A stretch of DNA of 64,000 bases from Fervidobacterium changbaicum (GTDB lineage: Bacteria > Thermotogota > Thermotogae > Thermotogales > Fervidobacteriaceae). Of this stretch, positions 1 to 7,910 are shown piece by piece (the first letter of the stretch is position 1; every line of letters begins with the position of its first letter). The stretch is taken from NCBI RefSeq assembly GCF_004117075.1, contig NZ_CP026721.1, forward strand, positions 1,240,001 through 1,304,000, written 5' to 3'. The position numbers and the translations under genes are program-made. A model generated the notes under the pieces. The model had not been told where the DNA came from. It saw only the letters and a list, made by a program, of their open reading frames with translations, and did no database searches.

Positions 1-126
1 ACGGATGAACTTGGAAAAATAATAAAAGACTCGTGTGGTAAAATATTAAAGGATAGATATACGAAAGAGGACTATAGAAAAATTGCTGAGCTGTTTTTAA
101 TGTACGTAAAGGATGGTGTAATTTGA
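1..126 (+). CDS. C-terminal end of an unknown protein (partial)
   Basis: An open frame enters from the left edge and ends with TGA at 124-126, two bases before the methyltransferase ATG. Only 41 residues are visible; they are charged and helical and end in YVKDGVI. The tight spacing says it is co-transcribed with the methyltransferase, so a cognate restriction endonuclease is the natural guess, but nothing in the visible part shows a nuclease motif. Confidence 0.6.
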   Translation, partial: TDELGKIIKDSCGKILKDRYTKEDYRKIAELFLMYVKDGVI

Positions 127-127
127 C

Positions 128-1042
128 ATGGCCAGTAGAAAAATTGGCACAGTTACAAGTGCGTTTGGTGCACCAAGTAGGATTAACCATGACTCCTCGC
201 CTTTCTATAGCAGAAATCTTTATTCAAATCTTCCTAAGGAGCAAAATCTAAGTTACGTAGAGACACCTTTACCGGACGAAGTAATTAATAAAATAATTCT
301 GAAAAGTAGCGAAAATATGGAAGAACTTCCAGATAACAGTATTCACCTGATGGTCACTTCTCCTCCTTACAATGTTGGTAAGGAATACGACGAAGATTTA
401 ACTCTCAATGAGTACAGAGATTTTTTAAAAAGAGTTTGGAGAGAAGTGTATCGTGTCCTTGTACCAGGAGGTAGGGCTTGCATAAACTTAGCAAACTTGG
501 GAAGAAAACCATATATTCCATTGCATGTGTATGTTATTGAAGATATGTTAGAAGTTGGATTTTTAATGAGAGGAGAAGTTGTTTGGAACAAAGGTGCAAC
601 TGCCAGTTCCTCTACAGCGTGGGGAAGTTGGATGTCGGCCAGTAATCCAAGCCTAAGAGATGTACATGAATACATCCTAATCTTCTCAAAGGGAACGTTT
701 ACAAGAAAAAATCCGAAGGGTCGAAAAAGTACCATATCCAAAGAAGAGTTTCTGGAGTTTACAAAAAGTATCTGGACATTTCCAGCTGAGTCTGCAAAAA
801 AGATAGGACATCCCGCACCGTTTCCTGTAGAACTTCCCTACCGTTGTATTCAGCTTTATACTTTTGAAGGTGAGGTCGTCTTAGATCCTTTTATGGGTAG
901 CGGACAAACTGCGATTGCAGCATTGATGACAGGAAGAAATTATGTTGGATATGAGATTAATGAAGAATATTTAAACTTGGCAAATAGAAGAATCTATGAT
1001 TTTCTTCAGAAAAAGAATACCAAAACACTCTTCGATATTTGA
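128..1042 (+). CDS. Beta-class DNA methyltransferase (probably N4-cytosine)
   Basis: 304 residues. It transfers a methyl group from S-adenosylmethionine to an amino group of a DNA base. The catalytic motif TSPPYNVG is near residue 78 and the SAM-binding motif DPFMGSGQT near 258, so the order is catalytic then SAM-binding (beta class). SPPY rather than DPPY favours N4-cytosine, although some N6-adenine enzymes also have it. A further conserved-looking block, WTFPAE, lies between them. The target-recognition part is probably residues 145-220. It follows the truncated upstream frame by one base and could be the modification half of a type II restriction system, or an orphan. The recognition site cannot be read from sequence. 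Confidence 0.9.
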   Translation: MASRKIGTVTSAFGAPSRINHDSSPFYSRNLYSNLPKEQNLSYVETPLPDEVINKIILKSSENMEELPDNSIHLMVTSPPYNVGKEYDEDLTLNEYRDFLKRVWREVYRVLVPGGRACINLANLGRKPYIPLHVYVIEDMLEVGFLMRGEVVWNKGATASSSTAWGSWMSASNPSLRDVHEYILIFSKGTFTRKNPKGRKSTISKEEFLEFTKSIWTFPAESAKKIGHPAPFPVELPYRCIQLYTFEGEVVLDPFMGSGQTAIAALMTGRNYVGYEINEEYLNLANRRIYDFLQKKNTKTLFDI

Positions 1043-1121
1043 GTAAACACTTTAACGATGTGACAAATGATGCTTTTTATAAAGAGTGTTGTATTGTGAT
1101 TTTCTCTTTGTACGTACCAAC

Positions 1122-1130
1122 TGGTATAAT
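1122..1130 (+). promoter_or_regulatory. Extended -10 promoter ahead of a terminator
   Basis: TGG-TATAAT (TATAAT at 1125-1130) is a good extended -10 element. No convincing -35 box lies 16-18 bases upstream. The next feature on the same strand is a strong terminator about 35 bases downstream, so a transcript starting here would be only about 60 nt unless it reads through into the ECF operon. Confidence 0.45.
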
Positions 1131-1164
1131 GTATGAGGTGTGGGGTTGTAGATACTTAACAGAC

Positions 1165-1200
1165 AAAAAATGCTGAGCAAGTGGTCGCTCAGCATTTTTT
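1165..1200 (+). terminator. Rho-independent terminator
   Basis: Perfect inverted repeat TGCTGAGC (1171-1178) / GCTCAGCA (1187-1194) with an 8-base loop, extended by A6 on the left and T6 on the right. It ends the methyltransferase transcript, and would also end any transcript started at the TATAAT at 1125. Confidence 0.9.
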
Positions 1201-1536
1201 CCATTTTTTCTCGTTCCCTTTTATATCCTTAGTTGACATTCCCAATTTCAAGGGGAATGGTATCCTTATCAGTTCGAGTTTGCCTTCTATGGAAATTTGT
1301 TTACTCCATAAAAGTGGCATTTAACAACTTAGAAACTTGAGTTTAGTGTCCAAAATGCATGTCTTTCGCTTCCATAGGAGAGAAGCTTGCGGGTTTGTCA
1401 GGTACTGTTACGTTTGTTTCAGTTTAAGATAACTCAAACCGGGAAATTTTATGGGGATCCATGTTACAATATATATGAGACTAAAGTTTAAGGTTTTCTA
1501 TAATTTTCAAGACTCTTAAGTTGGGGGGATGTTATT
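1201..1536 (+). other. 336-bp leader of the first ECF operon, no gene
   Basis: No supported open frame. It holds a short perfect inverted repeat, CATTCCC (1237-1243) / GGGAATG (1253-1259), and a possible -10 (TACAAT, 1465-1470) without a clear -35. The stretch is long for a leader and could hold an unrecognised riboswitch for the transported compound. I do not recognise a known class (no thiamine, FMN, cobalamin or purine core). Confidence 0.4.
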
Positions 1537-2112
1537 ATGGCAAGGTCTTCAAGACTCACAACGATGATAGTTGTCCTGATTCCTGTAGCGGTAGGCATCA
1601 ACTATGCGGGTAAATTTTTTGCGGAGGCTTTGAAACTACCGCTGTGGTTGGACTCTATAGGTACGGTACTTGCGGCCATGCTTGCTGGTCCAGTCGTTGG
1701 TGGACTTAGCGGGGCAATCAACAATATCATCTACGGTTTGACAGCTGGACCTATATCGTTCATCTACGCACTTACAAGCATAGGTATAGGTGTGGCTGCT
1801 GGATTACTTTATAAAGCAAAGATGTTCGAAAACGCATTTAGAGCTTTCCTGAGCGGTTTGATCATAGCCGTTGTGGCGACGGTTATCTCTGTACCTCTGA
1901 ACGTTATTTTCTGGGAAGGTCAGACGGGAAATGTCTGGGGAGATGCACTTTTCGCATTCCTGAGGTCCAAGAATGTAGGTGTTTGGTTGGCTTCTTTCTT
2001 CGATGAACTTGTTGTCGATTTAGTAGATAAAGTTCTGACAGTTTTCATCGCATATGGAATTTTCAAAGCACTACCAAAATCACTAGTATATAGCTTCAGG
2101 CAAGAACAATAA
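1537..2112 (+). CDS. ECF transporter substrate-binding (S) component
   Basis: 191 residues, almost entirely membrane-embedded, with about five or six hydrophobic segments. S components capture a vitamin or other micronutrient in the membrane and dock on the energising module. The small size, the N-terminal basic residues with a Leu/Thr-rich first helix and the Gly/Ala-rich loop GPVVGGLSGAINN fit the family. The next three genes encode the T, A and A' subunits, so this is a self-contained (group I) transporter. A GGGGGG ribosome site precedes ATG. The substrate is not identifiable from the sequence. Confidence 0.75.
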   Translation: MARSSRLTTMIVVLIPVAVGINYAGKFFAEALKLPLWLDSIGTVLAAMLAGPVVGGLSGAINNIIYGLTAGPISFIYALTSIGIGVAAGLLYKAKMFENAFRAFLSGLIIAVVATVISVPLNVIFWEGQTGNVWGDALFAFLRSKNVGVWLASFFDELVVDLVDKVLTVFIAYGIFKALPKSLVYSFRQEQ

Positions 2113-2142
2113 AGTGAGAGATTGATTTCGGAGGTTGAACCT

Positions 2143-2922
2143 TTGAGAACGATAAGCCTCTACGTTGAGAAAAACACACCAGTGCATAGGCTAGAGCCCG
2201 TTACCAAATTGTGGTACGCTTTTACCTCAGTCATTCTGACTTTCTTATTCCCATCCATGTGGATGGGACTTCTCTTTCTTTTAATTTCCTTAATAATTGC
2301 AGTTCTAGCACGCGTTTTGAAAAACATGGTTGGATTCATAAATGCAGCTTTAGTTGTCTCTACGACAATGTTGATAATTCAAGGTATGTTCTATCAGGGT
2401 AATGCAACGTTGATTTTTACACTTGGCAAACTAAGTTTTTACAAAGAAGGTTTCCTACACGCAACAGTTCTTATTATACGCGTGATAAACATGATAGTAG
2501 CCTTCGGAATGCTTATACTCACGACCAGACCATCTGATATGGTATCAAACCTTGTTCAAAAAGGATTGTCGCCGAAATTGGGCTACATTCTCTCATCCGT
2601 GTTGCAAATTATTCCTCAGATGCTATCCACAGCTTCCACGATAATCGATGCCCAGCGTTCTAGAGGACTTGAGACGGAAGGTAGCTTAATGCAAAAACTG
2701 AGAGCGTTTTTCGCACTCATAGGTCCTCTTGTCTTGAGCTCGCTTGTTGAAGCCAGAGAAAGGGCGATCGCAATTGAAATGCGAGGGTTTGGTGTTTCAA
2801 GAAAGCCAACATTTGTGAAGATAATTCCCGAGACAATGCTTGACAAGAGTATAAAACTTATCATGAAATCAACTTTAATCTTTGCCATCGCGTGGAGGGT
2901 TATTTCATGGATAACGATTTAA
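2143..2922 (+). CDS. ecfT: ECF transporter T component (EcfT)
   Basis: 259 residues from the chosen TTG start. The scaffold subunit couples the two ATPases to the S component. It has about five membrane helices and both coupling-helix motifs: QRSRG near residue 175 and EMRGFG near residue 215. The frame is open back to a TTG at 2122, but the ribosome site CGGAGG (2129-2134) sits inside that extension and is correctly spaced (8 bases) for TTG at 2143. The stop overlaps the next gene. Confidence 0.85.
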   Translation: MRTISLYVEKNTPVHRLEPVTKLWYAFTSVILTFLFPSMWMGLLFLLISLIIAVLARVLKNMVGFINAALVVSTTMLIIQGMFYQGNATLIFTLGKLSFYKEGFLHATVLIIRVINMIVAFGMLILTTRPSDMVSNLVQKGLSPKLGYILSSVLQIIPQMLSTASTIIDAQRSRGLETEGSLMQKLRAFFALIGPLVLSSLVEARERAIAIEMRGFGVSRKPTFVKIIPETMLDKSIKLIMKSTLIFAIAWRVISWITI

Positions 2923-3797
2923 GTATAGATGAAGCAAGGTTGTCAAAGCAAGAAAAAATAGTTGTCGCGGACCTGAGCTATGAATACCCACTTTCTGGAA
3001 AGAAAGTGTTAAACAGCATTTCCTTTTCCGTATCGCGAGGTGAGTTCATTGGTATCATCGGTAGGAATGGTGCTGGTAAATCAACACTTTGTTTTGCCCT
3101 AACAGGGCTTGTTCCTTCATTTTTTGGTGGTAAACGTAGTGGAAGCGTTTTAATCGATGATGTAGATGTTCTGCACATTCCAAAAGAACAGCTTGTCAAG
3201 AAAGTAGGACTTGTACTTCAGAATCCATTTTCGCAAATCAGTGGTGCAAAGATGACGGTGTTCGAAGAGGTGGCTTTCGGGCTTGAAAATATCGGAATCG
3301 ATCGTGAAGAGATAGTTGAACGGGTCGAGAATGTCTTGAAAAGATTCAAACTATGGGAAAAAAGGGAAGAAAATCCTTTCGAACTTTCCGGTGGTCAGCT
3401 GCAAAGGTTGGCAATAGCAAGTGTTCTTGCCTTAGAGCCTGACATTGTTATTTTGGATGAGCCTACTTCACAACTTGACCCACAGGGTACAACTGAGGTC
3501 TTTGAAGCTTTATTGGAACTAAAGGAGCTTGGAAAAACGATTATTTTGGTTGAGCATAAATTCGAGAAGTTGGTAGAGTACTGCGACAAGTTACTGTTCT
3601 TGTACAATGGAGAGTTAATAAGCTACGGGACAGCTGAAGAGATCTTTTCTATGCCGGAAATTGACCAGTACCACGTAGGTGAGCCTATATACACTTCTTT
3701 GTGCAAGGTTTTGAACCTCAAAAAATCCAACGGATTGTATCCTGTGCATTTCGATGATGCAGTTAGCTTATTGAAGGGAGTTTTTCAAAGGCCATGA
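2907..3797 (+). CDS. ecfA1: ECF transporter ATPase A
   Basis: 296 residues. Nucleotide-binding subunit of the ECF module. Walker A GRNGAGKST, Q-loop LQNP, signature LSGGQ, Walker B VILDEPTSQLDP and the switch histidine (VEHK) are all intact. An upstream GTG at 2892 is possible, but GGAGGG at 2895-2900 points to ATG 2907, which overlaps the end of ecfT. The last 60 residues form the extra C-terminal tail usual for EcfA proteins. Confidence 0.9.
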   Translation: MDNDLSIDEARLSKQEKIVVADLSYEYPLSGKKVLNSISFSVSRGEFIGIIGRNGAGKSTLCFALTGLVPSFFGGKRSGSVLIDDVDVLHIPKEQLVKKVGLVLQNPFSQISGAKMTVFEEVAFGLENIGIDREEIVERVENVLKRFKLWEKREENPFELSGGQLQRLAIASVLALEPDIVILDEPTSQLDPQGTTEVFEALLELKELGKTIILVEHKFEKLVEYCDKLLFLYNGELISYGTAEEIFSMPEIDQYHVGEPIYTSLCKVLNLKKSNGLYPVHFDDAVSLLKGVFQRP

Positions 3798-4600
3798 GTG
3801 GGACTTATAACGATGATGTGATAAGCGTTCAAAATTTGTGGTTTGCATACAAAGACGAAGAGTTTGTACTTAGGGATGTAACGATTACAATAGACAATCG
3901 ACCTACTGCGATTGTTGGTCAAAACGGAGCTGGCAAGACAACGTTTGTCAAACTCCTAAAAGCATTGTTAACCCCAACGAAAGGGGATATATGGATATTT
4001 GGACAAAACACCAAGGATACAACAGCGGCTAAATTGGCAAAGACTGTCGGTTTAGTTTTCCAAAACCCAGCTGATCAGATATTTAAGAGTAAAGTAATCG
4101 AAGAGGTTATGTTCGGTCCAATGAATGTTTTCAAGGATAAGCACGTAGCTTACGAAAATTCAGTAAGAGCTCTTGAACTTGTGGGGCTGAAAGGAAAAGA
4201 AGAGGAACATCCGTATGACCTCACATTATCTGAAAGAAAACTGTTGTGTCTTGCCTCTATCCTTGCGATGGAACCGAAAGTGATTATTTTCGATGAGCCA
4301 ACAATCGCACAAGATAGGTACTCCACACAAGTAATTGCTGGGATTATAAAATCACTCGTCTCTTCTGGAAAGTTTGTTATAACCATAACACACGATATGG
4401 ATTTTGTTCTAGAAAATTTTTCAAGGACAGTGGTTTTTTCAGATGGCATGATAATTGCCGATGGTGAAACAGAACACGTTCTTAGTGACGACGAAATCTT
4501 AACCAAAGCCCATCTTGAGGTGCCTTGGTTGATACGCCTGTCACGTGAGTTGAATGTGCCCTATAAAAAGATTAGGGAAATAAAGACCGTAAACTATTAG
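3794..4600 (+). CDS. ecfA2: ECF transporter ATPase A'
   Basis: 268 residues. Second, non-identical ATPase of the module, starting in an ATGA overlap with its partner. Walker A GQNGAGKTT, Q-loop FQNP, Walker B IIFDEPTIAQD and THD switch are present. The signature motif is degenerate (LTLSERK instead of LSGGQ), as is seen when the two ATPases form an asymmetric heterodimer with one strong and one weak ATP site. This is the last gene of the operon. Confidence 0.9.
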   Translation: MSGTYNDDVISVQNLWFAYKDEEFVLRDVTITIDNRPTAIVGQNGAGKTTFVKLLKALLTPTKGDIWIFGQNTKDTTAAKLAKTVGLVFQNPADQIFKSKVIEEVMFGPMNVFKDKHVAYENSVRALELVGLKGKEEEHPYDLTLSERKLLCLASILAMEPKVIIFDEPTIAQDRYSTQVIAGIIKSLVSSGKFVITITHDMDFVLENFSRTVVFSDGMIIADGETEHVLSDDEILTKAHLEVPWLIRLSRELNVPYKKIREIKTVNY

Positions 4601-4661
4601 CGCACGTATTTCAAATAACAATGTGAGAAAGAAAAATTCCAATTTCTAAGGAGGGATTTCT

Positions 4662-5903
4662 GTGCTTAATACCTTTTTCCTTTTATTCCTATTCACAATC
4701 ATTCTAAAGTACGTTTGGGAAATTGCACTTGATGTTCTTAACTTAAGATATTCTACAGGTCCGAGTGCAAGAGTACCGGACATCTTAAAAGATAGGTTTT
4801 CACCAGAAGATTTTGAAAAGGCAAAAAGGTATTTGAAAGACAAGGTCAGGCTAGCAACGCTTGAGAAAATAACTTCCTTGATACTTACCCTTTTCTATGT
4901 ATTTTACCTTTTCCCAACTCTTGATAAGTCACTTTCCAGTGGACGTTCTGTGATTATCCAAGCGCTTATTTTCTTTGGTATATACGCTGCGATAGAATAC
5001 GTAGTTGAACTTCCGTTCAAGGTGTATTCCACCTTCGTTATTGAGCAAAAATACGGTTTCAACACGACAACTGCTAAGCTATTTATTAGAGACCAGATAC
5101 TACAAATTCTCCTTGCCGTCATCATTGGTGCACCGATAATCGCCGGTATAATCTGGTTCTTAGTTAAGTTTCCCGTTTGGTGGTGGCAACTTTCCATTTT
5201 GGCTTTTGTGATCTTAATATTTTTCATGATCATCCAACCGATTTTAATCGCTCCGCTTTTCTTCAAGTTCTCTGAGCTCGAAAACGAAGAGCTCAAATCA
5301 AAGATTCGTGCCATCCTTGATAAAGCACGCATTAAAGTTCCGAACATATACAAAATGGATGCCTCGAAAAGAACAAAAAAGCAGAACGCATATCTGACAG
5401 GTATTGGAAAATCAAGAAGACTTGTACTATTCGACAATATCTTAAGTTACAATCAAGATGAGATTCTCGCTGTTGTTGGTCACGAGCTGGGGCACCACGC
5501 TAAAAGGCATATTCCCAAATTGCTGGTATTGAATGCACTACTGATAACATTTACTTTCTTCATAACAAACGCTATATACAAATTCCTCATGGAAACGCAT
5601 ATATTCGGTGTTTCGCAACCATACACAGTCTTTGCGTACGCGTTCATGTTCGTTTCATCGATAATGTTCTTTTTGGAACCAGTGATGAACTATTTTTCTA
5701 GGAAAATGGAGTACGAAGCTGATGAATACTCGGCCAAATTGCTTGGTTCACCGACCTATTTGATCTCTTCTTTGAAAAGGTTAGTAAAAGAAAACCTATC
5801 AAATCCAAACCCGATGCCACTTTACAAAATTTGGTACTATAGTCACCCTGCCCCAGAAGAGAGGATTAAAAGACTTATGGAGGTCGGGCAGAATGACCGC
5901 TGA
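4662..5903 (+). CDS. M48 family membrane metalloprotease (Ste24-like)
   Basis: 413 residues. Zinc protease with its active site near the membrane. The zinc motif HELGHH is at about residues 272-277 and the third ligand lies in MEYEADEYSAKLLG, about residue 352. The layout (an N-terminal block of long helices, then the HEXXH helix) matches Ste24/CAAX prenyl protease type 1. Bacteria have no prenylated CAAX proteins, so the likely role is membrane-protein quality control. GTG start with AGGAGG six bases upstream. The stop overlaps the nuclease start. A decayed second copy of the N-terminal part lies near 62623-62718. Confidence 0.9.
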   Translation: MLNTFFLLFLFTIILKYVWEIALDVLNLRYSTGPSARVPDILKDRFSPEDFEKAKRYLKDKVRLATLEKITSLILTLFYVFYLFPTLDKSLSSGRSVIIQALIFFGIYAAIEYVVELPFKVYSTFVIEQKYGFNTTTAKLFIRDQILQILLAVIIGAPIIAGIIWFLVKFPVWWWQLSILAFVILIFFMIIQPILIAPLFFKFSELENEELKSKIRAILDKARIKVPNIYKMDASKRTKKQNAYLTGIGKSRRLVLFDNILSYNQDEILAVVGHELGHHAKRHIPKLLVLNALLITFTFFITNAIYKFLMETHIFGVSQPYTVFAYAFMFVSSIMFFLEPVMNYFSRKMEYEADEYSAKLLGSPTYLISSLKRLVKENLSNPNPMPLYKIWYYSHPAPEERIKRLMEVGQNDR

Positions 5904-6456
5904 GCGAAAAACTCGCAAAACAAAAAGGGTCAAAACCGTATCGCTTGGCAGCTTATTCACTGCAATTTTAGTTATGATAGTGCTATTTTTTCAGTACCAA
6001 GGTGAGTACAAACCGTGCTACGTGGTTGAAGTTATCGATGGGGACACGATAAAGGTTGATCTAGGTGGAGAAAAATACAAAGTCAGACTTATCGGTGTGA
6101 ACACTCCAGAGACAAACCACCCGGTGAAAAGAGTTGAACCGTATGGTCCGGAAGCGAAGGCCTTTACTAAGAAAATACTGACAGGAAGAAAAGTATACTT
6201 GGAGTTCGATGTTCAAGAAAAAGATAGGTATGGAAGATTGCTCGCATACGTCTGGCTTGAAAAACCAAGTCAAATAACAGACGATGAGATTAGAACAAAG
6301 ATGTTCAATGCGATACTTCTTCTCGAAGGTTATGCTCAGGTTATGACGATTCAGCCAAACGTGAAATACGTTGACTACTTTTTGCGGTACCAACGCGAAG
6401 CATTGGAAGCAGGTAAAGGTTTGTGGGGACTTTCGGTGTACCGGAAAAGCAAATAA
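5893..6456 (+). CDS. Thermonuclease-family (SNase) protein, membrane-anchored
   Basis: 187 residues. A basic N-terminus and one membrane segment (about residues 16-34) are followed by a staphylococcal-nuclease fold: DGDTI near 52, VRLIGVNTPE near 65, and DRYGRLLAYVWL near 110. The calcium ligands and catalytic Arg/Glu positions of the family appear to be kept. It probably degrades nucleic acid at the outer face of the membrane. The ATG lies inside the last codons of the M48 gene with GGAGG just before it, so the two are translationally coupled. Confidence 0.88.
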   Translation: MTAERKTRKTKRVKTVSLGSLFTAILVMIVLFFQYQGEYKPCYVVEVIDGDTIKVDLGGEKYKVRLIGVNTPETNHPVKRVEPYGPEAKAFTKKILTGRKVYLEFDVQEKDRYGRLLAYVWLEKPSQITDDEIRTKMFNAILLLEGYAQVMTIQPNVKYVDYFLRYQREALEAGKGLWGLSVYRKSK

Positions 6457-6641
6457 AGAAGATGAAATTTAGAAAAACATATAACCATCTTCTACTTTTT
6501 AATCTCTTCCTTTGTGCAAAAGCTGTTTTTTATTTCTCCACCTAAAGAAAAAAAGCAATCAGTTTTGAACTGAGAAGAAAAGAAACAACAGGAGCTATAA
6601 ATTAACAAAATTCACAACTTTCTTAACTCATATCCGATATT

Positions 6642-6670
6642 TTGAAACAACCAAAACTTTGTGATATAAT
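6642..6670 (+). promoter_or_regulatory. Sigma-70 promoter with palindromic operator on the -10
   Basis: TTGAAA (6642-6647), 17-base spacer, TATAAT (6665-6670). The -10 lies inside the inverted repeat GTGATA-N4-TATCAC (6661-6676), a typical place for a repressor site. It drives the transporter operon 6709-11644. Confidence 0.8.
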
Positions 6671-6708
6671 TATCACGACCCACACTATTCCAAGGGAGGG
6701 GATTGGGT

Positions 6709-7824
6709 ATGAAGAAACTGATGGTATTGCTTGTAGCGGTTTTGTTTATTACATCACTCTACGCTGCTCTCGGTTTTAAGATAGGCGTTGTCACGGGAAC
6801 TGTTTCACAAGGCGAAGATGAGTACAGGGGTGCTGAAAACGTTGTTAAGAAGTACGGTAAAGAAATCATCCATGTGACATATCCAGACAAATTCATGCAA
6901 GAACAAGAAACAACGATAGCAAGGATCGTCGAACTGGCATACGACCCACAAGTTAAGGCAATTGTTATATGCCAAGGTGTACCCGGAACAACGGCAGCAA
7001 TCAGAAGGGTCAAAGAAATGAGGAAAGATATCGTTTTCGTCGTTGGCGTGCCACACGAAGACCCAGGGGTTATTTCACCTGCGGCAGATGTTATTCTCGA
7101 AGTAGATACTCCAGGCCGTGGAAAAACAATAGTTGAACTCGCAAAGAAGATGGGTGTCGAAACGATAATTCACTACTCATTCCCAAGGCACATGAGTTAC
7201 AAGCTTCTTGCGGAGAGAAGAGATATCATGGAAAAAACAGCTAAGCAAATGGGAATTAACTTCGTGTTTGTTTCCGCTCCAGACCCACTTGGTGAACAAG
7301 GTTTGACTGGTGCTCAGCAGTTCATACTTGAAGATGTCCCAAGACAACTTGCGAAGTATGGTCCAAAGACAGGATTCTTCTCAACGAACTGTGGAATGCA
7401 AGAACCTCTCCAAAAAGCGATTCTCAAACACGGTGGATACTATCTTGAACCATGCTGCCCATCGCCAACACACGGATTCCCTGGTTCACTTGGCATTTCC
7501 ATTCCAGAAGATAAAAAAGGAGATATGACCTACATACTTAGAGTTGTAAACCAGAAGATCATAGAAATGGGTGGCGCAGGAAGGTTTGCAACATGGCCAG
7601 TACCTATGAACATGCTCTTTGTTGAAGCAGGTGTCGAAATTGCTAAGGCACTTGTGCAAAAGAAAGTCAGCCCAACTAATTTGAATGGTATCAAACTCAT
7701 CGTGACAGAAGAAGCAAAGAAGAAATATCCAAAGGCAGAACTTCAAGTTAGAACACTCGATCCATACAAGAATTACTACATGTTCATCCACAAATCGGTT
7801 ATATTCGGAGTTGACAAATTCTGA
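6709..7824 (+). CDS. DUF3798 periplasmic substrate-binding protein
   Basis: 371 residues. Signal peptide at residues 1-20 (MKK then a hydrophobic run ending SLYA), then a two-lobed periplasmic-binding fold (FKIGVVTGTVSQGEDEYRGAE at the start of the mature protein). The next genes encode a sugar/nucleoside-type ABC ATPase and two permeases, so it is the capture subunit of that importer. The family is known from Thermotogota, Fusobacteria and Firmicutes but has no firmly assigned ligand. The ATG 6709 has GGGAGG nine bases upstream; a TTG six bases earlier is the alternative. Confidence 0.82.
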   Translation: MKKLMVLLVAVLFITSLYAALGFKIGVVTGTVSQGEDEYRGAENVVKKYGKEIIHVTYPDKFMQEQETTIARIVELAYDPQVKAIVICQGVPGTTAAIRRVKEMRKDIVFVVGVPHEDPGVISPAADVILEVDTPGRGKTIVELAKKMGVETIIHYSFPRHMSYKLLAERRDIMEKTAKQMGINFVFVSAPDPLGEQGLTGAQQFILEDVPRQLAKYGPKTGFFSTNCGMQEPLQKAILKHGGYYLEPCCPSPTHGFPGSLGISIPEDKKGDMTYILRVVNQKIIEMGGAGRFATWPVPMNMLFVEAGVEIAKALVQKKVSPTNLNGIKLIVTEEAKKKYPKAELQVRTLDPYKNYYMFIHKSVIFGVDKF

Positions 7825-7850
7825 TACGTTTTTTTGACTGCACGAATTGG

Positions 7851-7876
7851 GGTGTCGGCACTCGCCGACACCTTTA
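7851..7876 (+). terminator. Intercistronic hairpin (partial terminator or mRNA stabiliser)
   Basis: Perfect 9-bp stem GGTGTCGGC (7851-7859) / GCCGACACC (7864-7872) with a four-base loop, followed by only three T. It lies between the binding-protein gene and the ATPase gene. The weak T-run suggests partial termination or 3'-end protection, giving more binding protein than membrane complex, as in many ABC importer operons. Confidence 0.75.
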
Positions 7877-7910
7877 AATTAAGTTTAAGCCTTTGAATAG
7901 GGGGATGAGC

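Noticed and set aside
6457-6641. Hairpin AGAAGATG..CATCTTCT after the thermonuclease gene
   Set aside because: 8-bp stem with a 21-base loop; too weak to call a terminator with confidence.
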